From Sabellastarte sp. h YS-2021 (taxonomy: Eukaryota > Annelida > Polychaeta > Sabellida > Sabellidae): 64,000 nt of DNA. The stretch is from assembly GCA_964017235.1 (NCBI GenBank), contig OZ024939.1, forward strand, positions 43,626,241 to 43,690,240. Reading direction: 5' to 3'. Each line of letters starts with the position of its first letter. Position 1 is the first letter of the stretch. Under the pieces are notes generated by a model, which worked only from the letters and a program-made list of their open reading frames with translations, did not search any database and was not told where the DNA came from. Both the position numbers and the translations under genes were made by a program. Positions 1 to 12,503 of the stretch are shown piece after piece.

Positions 1-407
1 TAACTGTAAAAAAAACATTAAAGATAATTTATCATTAACTAAACTGTAAACTAGTTTATAACAATATTTTCATTTTCCTGTTGTCAATAAATTCATAAAT
101 GTATGGCATAATAAAACAGCTTTTGTCATTATTCATTTGTTAAAACATTAAGGGTAAAATACTACTTTGCAGACAAACATAATCTGATGCCCTCGGTGAA
201 AGCACAGTCTTCTTACGGGTAGTTAAACCATGTTTCTTCCATTTTATAGAGACCAGAAAAATAAGTCTATTAAACCTGGATATCTGCATGAGAAGGATAT
301 TTTTTATAGAAAAAGGCTTTCCAGGGTGCCACTATTTACATCTACTTAAACTGAATTCTACTTATCAGTGTTTAGTCTTGTCAGTTAAAAGAGGTTTGAC
401 TGAATGT
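1..407 (-). other. Start of intron 2 of the DPP6/DPP10-like gene
   Basis: AT-rich sequence downstream of the exon 2 donor on the minus strand. It has stops in all frames and no splice-flanked exon that I can see. The next coding exon should lie beyond the left edge. Confidence 0.5.
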
Positions 408-413
408 ACTCAC

Positions 414-528
414 TAGGTGTGACCAAAAACACAGCCACTACAATAAGGCCACACACGGCAAGGATGACCAGAAGTGCGATGGCAATACCTCGCCAGTTTC
501 TGTTGGACGGACTGCTGCCCACCAGTTC
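414..528 (-). CDS. DPP6: DPP6/DPP10-like protein, exon 2 (membrane anchor exon)
   Basis: An internal 115-nt coding exon. On the minus strand it is preceded by an acceptor ending TTGCAG (AG at 529-530) and followed by a GTGAGT donor (408-413). It starts in phase 0 and ends after one base of the next codon. The translation begins [20 protein letters not shown] and continues through a hydrophobic run ending in LVTP. This pattern (short cytoplasmic ELVGS, polar N-rich stretch, RNW-K/R-G, then one membrane helix) is known from the type II membrane proteins DPP6 and DPP10, non-catalytic S9B-family proteins that are auxiliary subunits of Kv4 potassium channels. The open frame extends both ways past the splice sites, but those parts look intronic. 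The beta-propeller and hydrolase-fold exons would be left of the window. DPP6 versus DPP10 cannot be decided from this exon. Confidence 0.85.
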
Positions 529-1114
529 CTGCAAGTACAGAGTAGTACGTCGTGTAAATACAGCATAAATAAAATGGGTGTAAATTACAGTGTCAAATGT
601 TACACCCAATCTCACCATGGGCATGGAATGTTCACTGGATGGCAGCACCAAGTGACTACACGTCGCTGTAACTATAGTAATAGTAAATATTTGTATATTG
701 GACACAAGGGTAGGTTGCTGATGTTGATGACAATACCTCCGCAGTTATTGTCAGATGATCTCTGCTCACACTTTCCTGTAAATTAGAGCAAATTGGTTGG
801 AGGCAGGAAGGTATCCAGGGTGACAGGAAGATATGCAGGTGCTGGAACTACTACAAGTGCAAAGCTCTATTACAGTGTTGATATGAAAACAAAGTGATAA
901 TATTCACTGGGCGATAATATCCTGCCTATTGTCTCTAAGTAGGTGGACTATGTACTCATTTATTCCTATATATATAAATACAAAACAACCCCTTTTTTCC
1001 AACCTTAAATTATCCATATGCATTTACGCCATGCTGTGAACCCATCTCCGTTTCCCAAATTTCTAATTTTCTGCTGTTTTACACCAACTTGTCTCATCTA
1101 TTTGATAACACAGA

Positions 1115-1551
1115 CATGACTTCACAGTGAGAATATTCATAAGCTGAAAAAATTCGTCATATTCATCATATCACTTAACTGTGAAAATATTCATTCGCAC
1201 GTAACAGTAAGAATATTCATGAGATGGCCAAATTCATCATATGACTTCACAGTGAGTATATTCAAGTGATGGCCAAATTCTTCCGGTAACTTAACAGTGA
1301 GAATATTTGTGTCATGGCCAAATTCATAATATGACTTTGCAGTGAGAATATTCATGGGATGGCCAAATTCATAATATAAACTTTATAGTGAGATTATTCA
1401 AGGGATGGTCAAATTCATAAAATGTCTTATTAGTGAGAATATTAATGAGATATCCAAATTCATCAGGTGACTTCACAATGAAAATTCATTGGATGGCCAA
1501 ATTCTTCGTAAGACTTCACAGTTGGTATATTCATGTGATGACCAAATTCAA
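1115..1551. repeat. Tandem repeat, unit about 45 bp, roughly 9 copies
   Basis: A diverged array whose unit carries CAGTGAGAATATTCATG, then GATGGCCAAATTCAT, then a TATGACTT spacer. Successive CAGTGAG starts at about 1250, 1295, 1340, 1386 and 1431 give a period of 45-46. Units differ by several substitutions and small indels. It lies in the intron about 600 bp from the exon 2 acceptor. Confidence 0.85.
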
Positions 1552-2684
1552 GGGTCAGATTGGAAGTTTGACATCCCATTCAGCAGCTAAAGTAATATCA
1601 GGATTATAAGGAGTTCTGTGAATCTTGCATGTGCCCATAAATACGGACATGACACCAAAGTCCAGCTATGCCAATACATGTGCAGGGAAAATCTATTTTT
1701 ATGTTTATCAACACTACATAAAAGGCTCGTTTGCAAAAATATGACTGGGGTGTCAATTACTCTCAAATACCTGTGCAGATCAGGTGTAACAGCCATCCAT
1801 TTGAAATGAGCAAATTAGTGCTAATGATTTGAATAAAGGTGTTCGCCGCAATACCTTTATTTGAAAGCAAAACTATTCACTCAAAACAAAAGTATTATTT
1901 TATACTTGTAAATAATCTAATTTCTCACTTAATCAGGTTGTAGGAGGTTTGATTCCAAAGCTTAAAGAATTGACAAACTTAAGCTATTGCCAAGCCTGGT
2001 ATGGGTTTAACAACTAGCAACTTTTTGGTTAACCACTGATACTTGGTTTTTAGTGTTGGCTGTTCTTCATGTTTTTAATATTTTTCAACTCATATAATAC
2101 TGAAATCTTCAGCATTTTGTCCATAATAATCTTACCACTTTTCTTTTGTTCATAACAAATGTTCCGAGGGTTACACATCACACCTGATGCATCCACCCCT
2201 GATAGTTTCCCTAAAATACATCAAAACTGTTGCATCCACCTTGGATAGTTTCCCTAAAATATTATAAGATAATCACCCTCACATTCTTTATTAAGTAGGA
2301 ATAATCCTGTAATCATTACTATAAAATACATATGGGATTACTTAAGTCAGACTCACATGGCTCATAAACATCCTAAATAATACCTGCTTGCTTGGCCTCT
2401 AATAATCATATCAATACTCATTGTAAAAAATCTTAATTATATCTGATTAATCTACACTGGCATCTGCCAGTCCTTGTTACTAGTTGTCCTGTATTACAGT
2501 CGATTTCAATGAAGCATTTTGCCATATTTATGTTTTACATCCATATGTAAATTTCAGCACACTGTGCAGGTCACATCATGTCCATTTCTTGAGAGGATGG
2601 AGGAAAGCAGTGCAGACTAGTTGGTCTACATTCTGCTTTGTAAATCATCGGGCAAAACCACAGTTCTGATAACTAGTTTGAGGA

Positions 2685-3020
2685 CAAATTATCACAGGCT
2701 TCTTATTACAGTTACTGACTTATGTACGTCTGGTACATATTTGGACCTTTTTCTGAGTGTAGACTAACCACAGGCTCATTATTATAGTGTTTTGGACCTA
2801 TTTTAAAAGTAGTATTATCACTGGTTCCCCGATATAATTTAAACCGGCCATGTAAATTTGCTATAAATTAGGCCTATTTTGAAAGAAGTCTCACCAGAGG
2901 CTCTTTATCATTGTTTTACACACATACGTGGTTCTGGTACATAATTAGACCTACTTTGAATGTTGTCTCATCCAAATGTCCTTGTTGTAGTTTTACAGAC
3001 TTACATAGTTTTGGTAATCC
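2685..3020. repeat. Strongly diverged tandem repeat, unit about 85-110 bp
   Basis: Three to four degenerate copies share the order: ATCACAGGCTC, TTATTATAGT, a TTACGTGGTTCTGGTACATA-like piece, then TTGGACCTATTTTGAAAGTAGTCT. Both spacing and sequence vary. There is no coding signal. Confidence 0.5.
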
Positions 3021-6000
3021 CAGTCGCTGCCACAGAACCAAACACATAGACAGTCCCGACATGGACGACTCTCATCTCTCTCCCCCAAATCACGGTCAAC
3101 TATACTGGACGCCTTAAAAGTCGCTGTGTGCCGCGTGTAGTTCATGCTGAATTGTTATTAGTGGAAAGCCATTGAAAAGCAACACTTTAAATGTCTATTA
3201 TTACTTAAAGACATTCACAATCAATGAATTTAATGCTTATCATTTGAACACAAATACATAATCTGATTTTTAATGCAAACTTAAGAGGAATTATTTATAT
3301 CCAGTTGGATATTGCAGTCCAGCAACAAAATGTCTCACTGTCAGCTTATTGGTTGGCTTCAACCTACTCCAGTCACCATGACTACACCAATAATGCCTCT
3401 GTTCCTTACCAAAATACAGCACTCTTTCAAATTAGAGTCTACTTGTGATGTCACAATGCCATAATAAAGCAACCATCAGGTGACCTTATGCATGGTTGAC
3501 TTCTCACAACCTGTTTCACCAATGATCAGGTAATGTTCCTTCACGTTGAACAATACAGATCATCTCAGTCATGCAGCAACTTGACACTGGTAACTATCCC
3601 TGGATGTTCCTTATCTACACCCCAGCAACAACAGTCAACACATGTCTGGTCATATCACACTTACAAGACCAATAGGGCAGAGAAAGATGGTTAGCTTAAA
3701 ACAACTCCAATTTGTCAATTATCCAATTCATCTAATGACTGAATTTCTCACACTATTCAAGCAAGGATCCCTTTTTGTTCTTGCCCCATTTACAGTCGAG
3801 TAGTATTTTGTGCTGGTTATTTGGCGAGCTCAGACTGCTGCTGTGATGAAACTCTCACACTTCAGCCACGTCTGTCTTGCTTGACACAGCCTGCAGAACA
3901 AGCCCAGAAGCTTTAAGTGTCAAAAAAAAACATAACTGAAAGCATCCTTCTAATGCATAACGAATTAACCCAAATGTCAGCAGAATTTTATGTCCTGAAA
4001 TACTCAAGTGTCAACGCTCTCATTTCAAGCTGCTCTAATCCCCTATTCTTCACCCATTGACACACACCGTGTCTAAGAATATTGAGACAACATACAGCTT
4101 CACTGCAACTGTCTGTACAGTATAAATACCACAGTGGTAATGTGTTTTCACAAACGATGACATTACGGATAAAAGCCAAGCACTTTTGATGATTGTGTTG
4201 ATATAGCCGCTAATCCTTATTGCATCGTCTGCCATGATTTCACAGTGTGCAGTAAATACATTCTATTTTGCCCGCATTATTATCAAACAAGAATGATCAC
4301 TTGAAATGAAGCCCAAATAATAATATGTTGACATTTTGTAAAAGAATTCAAATCCAACAATTTTAGGCATCTTGAAATGTCATATGAAATAATAACTGCA
4401 TATTTCCCTCTTTATTTGTTGGCTTTCTACAATCATAAACTACAGCTCTGCAAATTCCTGATATTTAAAGAATTAGTTCCATTTATTTTATTTAAAAAAA
4501 AAAGGAATCTCTTCATAAAGGTTATTAAATGTCAGTCTGAGAATATGCACTAACATACTCATACTGAGCCTTCCACACACACACTAATGCACCCTCTCAC
4601 ACACTCATAGCGCCCACTTCTTTAAAAATGTTATTAAACTCAATACTTGTTTTCACAGAGGAAAACAATTCAATAACTACTTAGTTCTGTGATTGTGTTT
4701 TATGCGACTAAATCAGGTTTAAAGCCTTTGGAAAAACACGACGGGGTGCTTTTACAGTCTAAGTAAAGGAATCATCAGTAAATCGTTGGAGCCAGAGGCC
4801 AGAGATTTAATGCTGTAATAACAGGGAATTACAACATAGGGAAAAGTCTGGGGGATTTATGCACACAAGGTATTTCAATAAAATTCACTTAGTTTTATAC
4901 AAGAAATATTACTGTGAAAATACAGTACCATTTGCAATAAGCATTATTTGCTATAAATAATAATAATTTTGGTCTGAATTTTTTTAATTTAGTAATATAT
5001 TGTTATGTTTCCTTTTGGAAAATAAATATTGTTTAAGGGATCCATTACATGTATGGGTTAGCAGATCCATGAAAGAAACTGATATTGCGTAATGTACTTG
5101 TATAGTTAGTATGCACACATATTATGGCATTGCCTTACAGGTGTCTGCCATTAAAAAGGTATAGAGAATTGGTAAATACAAAAGTCAATGGAGTGTGTCT
5201 TAGCTGAGTAAAGAAACAACATGGCTTTGAACCAGTGACCAAGAGGACACCAGACTGCATCTCTGTTCAACAACGAGTCAGTTAATTAGGTGTTAAGACA
5301 GCATCCCTGAGATACCACAATCACCATCTAGAATAGAACGCAGATTCTCTTGTAGCCAACGAACACATAAACACAAAGAAGCTCTGCAATTGTTTTACCA
5401 AACAAGTAAATGGTTTGGATCCTCCTGCTCTGGCTGAGAACCAGGATTCACCCTGCGAGAAGACTCTGCACATTTGCAGTGAGGAATCTGCCCCTTGACA
5501 TATCATAAGTAAGTGGTATAATCAGGGATTCTGTGTTTAGGAATCTTAGCCCCAGCCACCTAGTAATTTCTACACTTGTGGAGAGCCTAGGAACTGAATT
5601 AATGCCCACTCTAGCAGGGAGATCACATATTGCTGTGGATATAAATCCCGTTTAAGCTGTAGTCTTCCAGACCCTACTAATGTGGCTTTCCGGCCACAGT
5701 CTGGAGCTAGCTTAAAGATATCATTAGTCAGGTGACACTATGAAATATGTGCAATCTGAATGAGACCCATTACAGAAAAGCATTCATTATCAGACCTTGA
5801 TTATCAAAACATTCGAGTTGACAGGCATAAGTCTACTTCTTCAAACATATTACTTCCTACTGTTTTATATTGAACCTCTTGTATTTTATCATCATTGTAT
5901 TATCTGGAAAAACTGCCAAATATGTTGATCCTAATGAGACTAGAAAAGAGAAGTTCTGTTATACTATTTTTGAATATTTTTAACTGATTTGATCTAAATC

Positions 6001-9000
6001 TCAAAGGTCAAAGTGAGGGTCCAACAGCTAGAATTTAATCCAAAGGGCTTGAGAATAAGAGTGTGGTGACAAAGGTTTCCGTGTTTTTACATTTGTTTTC
6101 ACAGCTCACATTAGGAAAGGGCCCTTGGTTCAACTCACAGGTTATCACCAGCTAGTCTGTAACCCACAAGCACAGAGTGGAAAGCCAACTGGATAAATCC
6201 CATATTTGTTAACAATCCATTATCAAATTTGTCAAACAATCACCTGCCTCTATCGGTCTATATGACAAGTGGGAGTCTTTCCCAATATGACCCTAGGCGA
6301 TGTCCAAGTCCAACTTTGAAATATTTTTTAACATTGTAAAAAATATGTATTATTGTCCAACAATGGATCAAGGTAAGGAAATCCAGGTTTATTTTTGAAC
6401 AATAGATTAAAGGAACGTATTGCATATTTCAGCTGAAATTTACCTGTGGCTTACGCTTGTGATAAACTTAGAAAAAAGAACTTCTCGAGACGAAATATAT
6501 CCTGCTTTATACACAAAACAAGAATAGGATAAATACATTTATTAGACAATTTGAATGTAAATTTATTTTACCTTTGGGCTGATCCCACAGACCCAACACA
6601 AAGAACAGAGGCAGTCCAAGGCAGATTCAGACATCTAGCCGGTTCACCAACAGTTCAGATAATTAAGCCAAAGGTGTGAAAGGTACCAAGGGTAAAAATT
6701 AACCATAATAACCAACAGTCTGTGATTATCTCTCTGACCACCCCATCAATGTGCCAATCATATCTATGAAAATAACTAGCAGTTTTTTGCAGCCTGTTTC
6801 CTCAACCTAATTTACAAATGTTCAGCATCATGGGAACTCATCAGATTAAGTTCTGTTTCTTCCACCCCAACTTGACATTTCCAGGTTACAAATATCTCCA
6901 GTAATTTTCTGAACATCCTGTGTATATAAGAGCCAACATGATTTTCAACAGTAGAGAGTGAAATGCTGGAACAATTATCTGAATCCAAATTCACTCAAAT
7001 AAACTCCTGTTTCTTCCACCTCTGCTTGGCATCACCAAGATGGTATATGTCTAGTGCTTTTCAGAATGTAACCAATTTCCTCTGTCATATCAAGTTAATT
7101 GCTGGTGAACTTTCTTAAACCAAATTCCCTCCTGATTTCTTGTCTTTTCACAATCTGACAAACTAGTAAGCTTTATGACAAGAGGAAGAAATGAGGTCAG
7201 TTTCACAGTTCCTACTGTTTGACCAATATTCCAAACACATATGACAGTAAAGTCAAACTGAAATGGAACTTTGCTATATATTTTCAAGTATTTTTCAGCA
7301 AATTTGAGAGGCAGTCAAAACACAATATGTCCGGTTCCAAAATCTCAAACTTTCCCTGAAGAAGCACTGAATACCATGTCACCAGCAACAGAGACTTCCA
7401 GCTTTTAAATGTAAATTCTATTATATGCCAGACATTTCTTGTTCTTTGCTGTATAATAAGGTTCATTTCCACCTTATTCCATGCTTGCTGTGGTCAATTT
7501 GCAGTTATTAAGTTCAATGGCGCCATTTCCCAGACAGAAGTAAACACGCCAGAAAGATGGCAACATCAGCCTAAAATATCGCTGGAACTACAAGCTCTAT
7601 GACTATTACTGTTGTAGACAACAATAACTCCAGAATTAAATATAACTTTGAAATGTACACTGATTCACATTTAATTCTGTTTGAGAGACAAAGTCCCATG
7701 GTACATCGATGTCGAACGTGTGATACTTCCTTCCTTCGCAATAGCATGGAACACTTTACCTCTTGCCACAAAAATATCTAGCTTTTAAATACATTTATCC
7801 TATTTTAGGTGTGAGGTTTTTATCCAGTTGATATAGAATAAGCTTTTTTTTTTCAGGTTACTTTATACCTGATGTGCTGTGAAACACCTTAAAGCTACCT
7901 TAAAACGTCTGGTGAACGTCAAACAACTAATCCCCACGAGACACGGTTAATATCTGTATATGAGATAAAAGGCACTTTTTCATCGATGTGCATAACCTTT
8001 TTTGTGTCGGTGTGAAGCCTCTGTAAAGCTTGTAATTGGCTTCTATTTAGGAACTATGTTTTGCCCTATATTGTAATTAAAAACAACAAAAGGCTACTGT
8101 GATTATCTCTCTTCGTCTCTTTCACATCCTATTTGGCTGCAACCTTTTGCTTCTGTATTCAAACTAAATTAGTCTGGCCAACTTGCCTGAAACAATCCTT
8201 ACAATTCTGCCGACGACATGGTTTTATTGGCTACTAATTAATTAGCAGGAAAGGTCAAAACGTTGCCTTTGCAATGTGGACTACTTTTGTCCTGTCATTT
8301 TGAGCAATCTGCTTCTAGATAATGAGCATCTGTGCAATAATTGATAATACCGGTAAATAGCTACTTCTTGAAAGAAGAAAATTTAAAAAAAAAACACATT
8401 GAAGGTATTCAGTTATCTTATTCATTGAAACCTTTCTTGTGAACAGAAACAACTTCAAAAGTTTATGCCTCAGATGATTATAAATTACAGCATGCCATAA
8501 AATCTTTCAGGTAAATGCACAACAGTGTTTTCAACATTTTAATAAAAGACTTCTGTGAATAAAAAGTGAAAAGTTTACAGCTTTTGTTCAGATTAAGCTT
8601 CTTGAAAATGTCGATCACTTCAACATGTCAGACTAATTAAAAGAAAAGGCTAACTTACAAAAGCAAGCAGCCAGATTGTTCAGACAACCTCAACTAGTCT
8701 GAGTAGTTCTGGGCTGTGCTTGAAACTGTCCCAGTGCTGGCAATGGGTTTTCCAAAATGCAGGCTAATAAACTTCGAATAAACTTACCCAGAGTGTCATG
8801 AGACAAGGTATTCTCAACGAGTCAGTTACTAGATACTAGCTATTACTGCTAATACCACTACTAGTTACTAGCAAGTAACAATCAACTTTTCGAGGAAAAA
8901 TCAGGATTGAGATTGAACCCACAGCAACAGAATTGGAGGGCCACCGAGACCCTGTACTTATATAGATATATCAGGACCTTCTCCTTTCATAGATATATTA

Positions 9001-11668
9001 GGTTTATATTGAAATCATCAGCTGGAAATCATTCTGGTCAAAGATTTCTGTACGAAACAACAACCATTAAACATAAATAATCAATAGATCTAGTGAAAGG
9101 AATTCAATCAGAAAACTGACGTGCAAGAAAAACTCATTAATTTCACTAATTTATAAATAAGACTATTAACAAATGCCCATTACCTTCAATTGTATTATGT
9201 AGTCAGTTATTTTCAAAATGACAATCATACTTGTTGAACCCTAATGGAGACATTCTGGCACTGGAAAGTACAATGTTGAAATGTAGTGAAATTTCTATTA
9301 TTATTGTATTATCAGTATGCTGACAGAGAAAGATTGTTACCAGATGATCCTTTTCTGATATTTTGTTTCCGATTTAATTACAGAAAGTGCAAAGTCATTC
9401 AAGGTCTGGTCAAGGCATTAACAAGTGAGATTATTGAAAAAAGTAAATTTAAAAGTAAAGAAAAATTTACCAGACATTTCACTTTAGTATGGCCTTTGAT
9501 GAAAACATAATCTGAGTGACACCACCAAGCAATGTAATTCCCCTATTATGTGGTATTGCAATAACTCAATCAAGTTTGTATCAGAAATCAAGTTGTTACA
9601 ACCTCACAATTGAAACATTTCTATTTTGTGTTTTGCACGTTCACCATAAAAATATGGGGTCAGAGAAATTTAACAAGTTTTATAAATAGAACATCAAAAA
9701 TACAGAGCAAGATATAAATAATGTAACCTTCTAGTGTTTGAGAAATATCTTTTTCTTGTAAAGCAGGGAATTTTTTTATAAAGCTGGAGATGCAGGTTTT
9801 TTAAATCTCAGTTTACAGGTTCCCATGCAACAATTGCTGATGTAACAGCTGTAGCAAGTCAAGACGAGGCCATAAAATAAAATATTCATGACAGAAGACG
9901 TAAAATGGCAGTTACACAACAGCATTTCTACAACACATATTAGGATAATTGGGGTTCTAATTTAAGGCAAGGAATGACAGCTTTCACTTTGTAATGCCAC
10001 TGAAAATCTCTTGACACTGGAGCACAGAGAAAGAACTGTAAAATTTGCCACGCAGGAATGGCTTTTATTTTACTTTGAACTTTTTGACATTCGTATCACG
10101 TTTATGGCAATTTCTTGTCATTCGCCTGATCTGAATATTCTTTCTTGTTGTTCATTTTTAACTGGTGGAAAAATTTGCATTTCTCACTTTTGATAAAAAT
10201 GTCTTTTGCAGAGGAATACTGAGGCATCGTGAGGATTATTTCTGACACAAGAAACCTAAGCCCTCTTGAGATGACAGGGGGTCCTCCACATTGCTCATTT
10301 CATTAGGAGAAAACTGGAGGCTTTTTTGCCTCTTATCTCAAGCCTGAATCTAATAAACCCTTCAAACACACTATTACTTTTTTCACACCTCAATCATATA
10401 TACACACTATAAAGAAAAGACAGCTATAAATCAATGGGTGGCATCAACTGTTATTATGTGAAGTGATGACGACAGACTTTGAATACAGCACTCCCTCGCT
10501 GGAAAATATTCTTCACTTCAATACCTTTCCTTTGCACAGAAGCCTTTAAGCGAATAACCCCTGCTTTTAGACGAAAAGTTGCCTTGTAATGACAATTACT
10601 GGGTAAAAATGGAACCCTCAATAAAATCTGGATGAAGGGAAAAACCTCCCTTGCCAAGAAATCCATCAGGCTTTCCATTATAATCCACCCTTCCAAATAA
10701 AACATTCACTAAAAGCCAACTAATCAAATCATTCAGAGGTGATTGGATTTATTTTTGAAAAAAAACCCAATTCTTTCAGGTAAGCAGGATTCCAATGTTT
10801 GATACTTGAGATACGAAGTCTGAGGTCACACAAAAACACTGCTAATTCACCAAAGCAATACAATATACATTCTCCTCTGGAGCACATCATCTGTTTGATA
10901 GAATATTTACCACCATATTCAACTTCTAAACACTTTCATACACTTTTGACTTTCAAATTAAAAATCACAACTTGATTTGATCATACTTTGCTGTAAAAAG
11001 ATTTGGAAATCCGTGGAGATACTCATTGTGCTCTTTTTCACTACACAATGAGAACCATGCTCCAGCGGCCATATTTATCAAAGGTCTTGGCCAGTTTTTA
11101 ACTCTGCTATATTTTCACGACAGTGAAAAATGTAACACGTGGCTGAGCACTTTCATAATACCACCCTAGACATTTTGTACCAGATATTTTATGCCCATAA
11201 GCTCTCATCCCTGAGTCATGGCTTTAACCGTGATAAATCTCTTCACAAGCATCAACCCTATTTCTGTCACATGTCAATTGTTGTACAGTCACACTGGCTT
11301 GTTTTTCCTTAAAATTGATAAGATCAGATGACTTTATAATTAATGGCTTACTGGCTCCAACACCACAATGGACTCTGTAAAACTAGACCTTCCAACATCC
11401 ATAGCATGTGGTTCCAGTTATGGCTCATATCCACTTATATGTATAAAACAGGAGTTGCATTTTATAATGTAAGGACCTCAAACTGGTTCCACTGGCACAA
11501 GTTATACCTCAATACAATATACAAATTCACACTATAAAGATTTTTTTACATATTTCAAACCTATCACATAAAAGTACAAACATTTAAATTTCTGTCTGTT
11601 ACAGATTTAAACACTTAGTGTCGAATGCTGTTTACAAATTGTGGTAAAAATGCTTGGTTCAAATGAAC
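3021..11668. other. AT-rich intronic sequence without recognised genes
   Basis: About 8.6 kb between the diverged repeat and the DIRS element. I see only chance-length open frames, homopolymer runs and a few weak internal duplications, for example CTGTTTCTTCCACC at about 6855 and 6997, suggesting an old repeat of about 150 bp. An imperfect GTTACT...AGTAAC hairpin lies at 8824-8879. No exon, tRNA or clear transposon end was found. Confidence 0.5.
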
Positions 11669-11710
11669 TGTAAAAATTTTATTGTAATTTAACTTTTTAT
11701 AAGTTAAATA

Positions 11711-11875
11711 CTTACCTTATCCTCACTAGTGCTTACGTGTTAGCGGGAGCATACATGGACGACCAGACGAGAATATTGTTTTAAAAACGAATATCCTTGT
11801 CGGTACCAGTATGTATGCGCATGACCGCGCATGCGCCTACACTGGAATAACCCCTATTAGCCTCACTTTTAATTT
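11711..11875. repeat. Left inverted terminal repeat of the DIRS element
   Basis: 165 bp from CTTACCTTATCCTCACTAG to CCTCACTTTTAATTT, the reverse complement of 17138-17302 with no mismatch that I can find by eye. It contains the alternating GCGCATGACCGCGCATGCGC block. Outside it the two ends differ: the left end has 42 further bases (11669-11710). Confidence 0.95.
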
Positions 11876-11946
11876 TGGGAGTCAATACGTTGTATTGTAA
11901 ACCAAAAATCTTGAAAATGTGGGGTTGGATGGGTGGGAATTCGAAT

Positions 11947-12050
11947 CTAGTGAGGATAAGGTAAGTATTTAACTTATAAAAAGTTAAATTACAATAAAAT
12001 TTTTACATTTTATTGCGTAAAATACCCTTACCTTATCCTCACTAGTGCTT
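11947..12050. repeat. DIRS internal complementary region (circle-junction template)
   Basis: Two abutting segments. 11947-12007 (61 nt) is the exact reverse complement of the left outer end 11669-11729. 12008-12050 (43 nt) is the exact reverse complement of the right outer end 17279-17321. Together they spell the head-to-tail junction of the two ends. In the DIRS model this region templates completion of the cDNA ends and circularisation. Read on the minus strand, the junction contains AATAAA twice, which could serve as polyadenylation signals (inference). Confidence 0.92.
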
Positions 12051-12503
12051 GATTACAACCATACAGGTGGTGGGATTTTCAATATTTTTGACACCAAATG
12101 TAGGAATAACCAAACAATAAGCCAAAGAATCACTATCAAGTACCTTTGTGAGGATAAAGTATTAGGCTATGTTACACAAAAAGTTAACTTGACAAAATAA
12201 CACTTGTAAATCTGTTATATTTGTAAGACTAACCTATAGCCCTTGGATCCTTGGCCCTATGTGCAGTTTGAGTTTTCTGTATATCAAAGGCTGTTATCAA
12301 CTTGCTTGAAAAGGTGGTTGCAACAATAATCAACACATAACATCAACTTCTAAACTTCCAACGAACCAACAGGAAATATTTACAAACACCTCCCTGGATG
12401 GCCTGTAAATATATCAAAATAAGCATAAAACTGGATAACACAACACAAGACAAGTTGAAAATACTTATGATTCATATATAGGTAAATTCATTTAAAATAC
12501 GTA
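12051..12503 (-). other. 3' untranslated region of the DIRS element
   Basis: 453 bp between the recombinase stop and the internal complementary region. It is AT-rich with no open frame of note. It probably forms the 3' end of the element's transcript. Confidence 0.7.

Noticed and set aside
1115..1551. CRISPR-like array
   Set aside because: The whole 45-bp unit repeats with drift, there is no spacer pattern, and the context is animal DNA.
3000..3120. GC-richer block that could be an alternative first exon on the minus strand (ATG then GTAAGT)
   Set aside because: The reading phase at the donor is 1, while exon 2 needs phase 0, and the peptide has no family likeness.
7599..7781. Plus-strand frame with RCRTCDTSF...HFTSCH, zinc-finger-like
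   Set aside because: The spacing fits no standard finger, the opposite strand is equally open, and there are no splice sites or neighbours.
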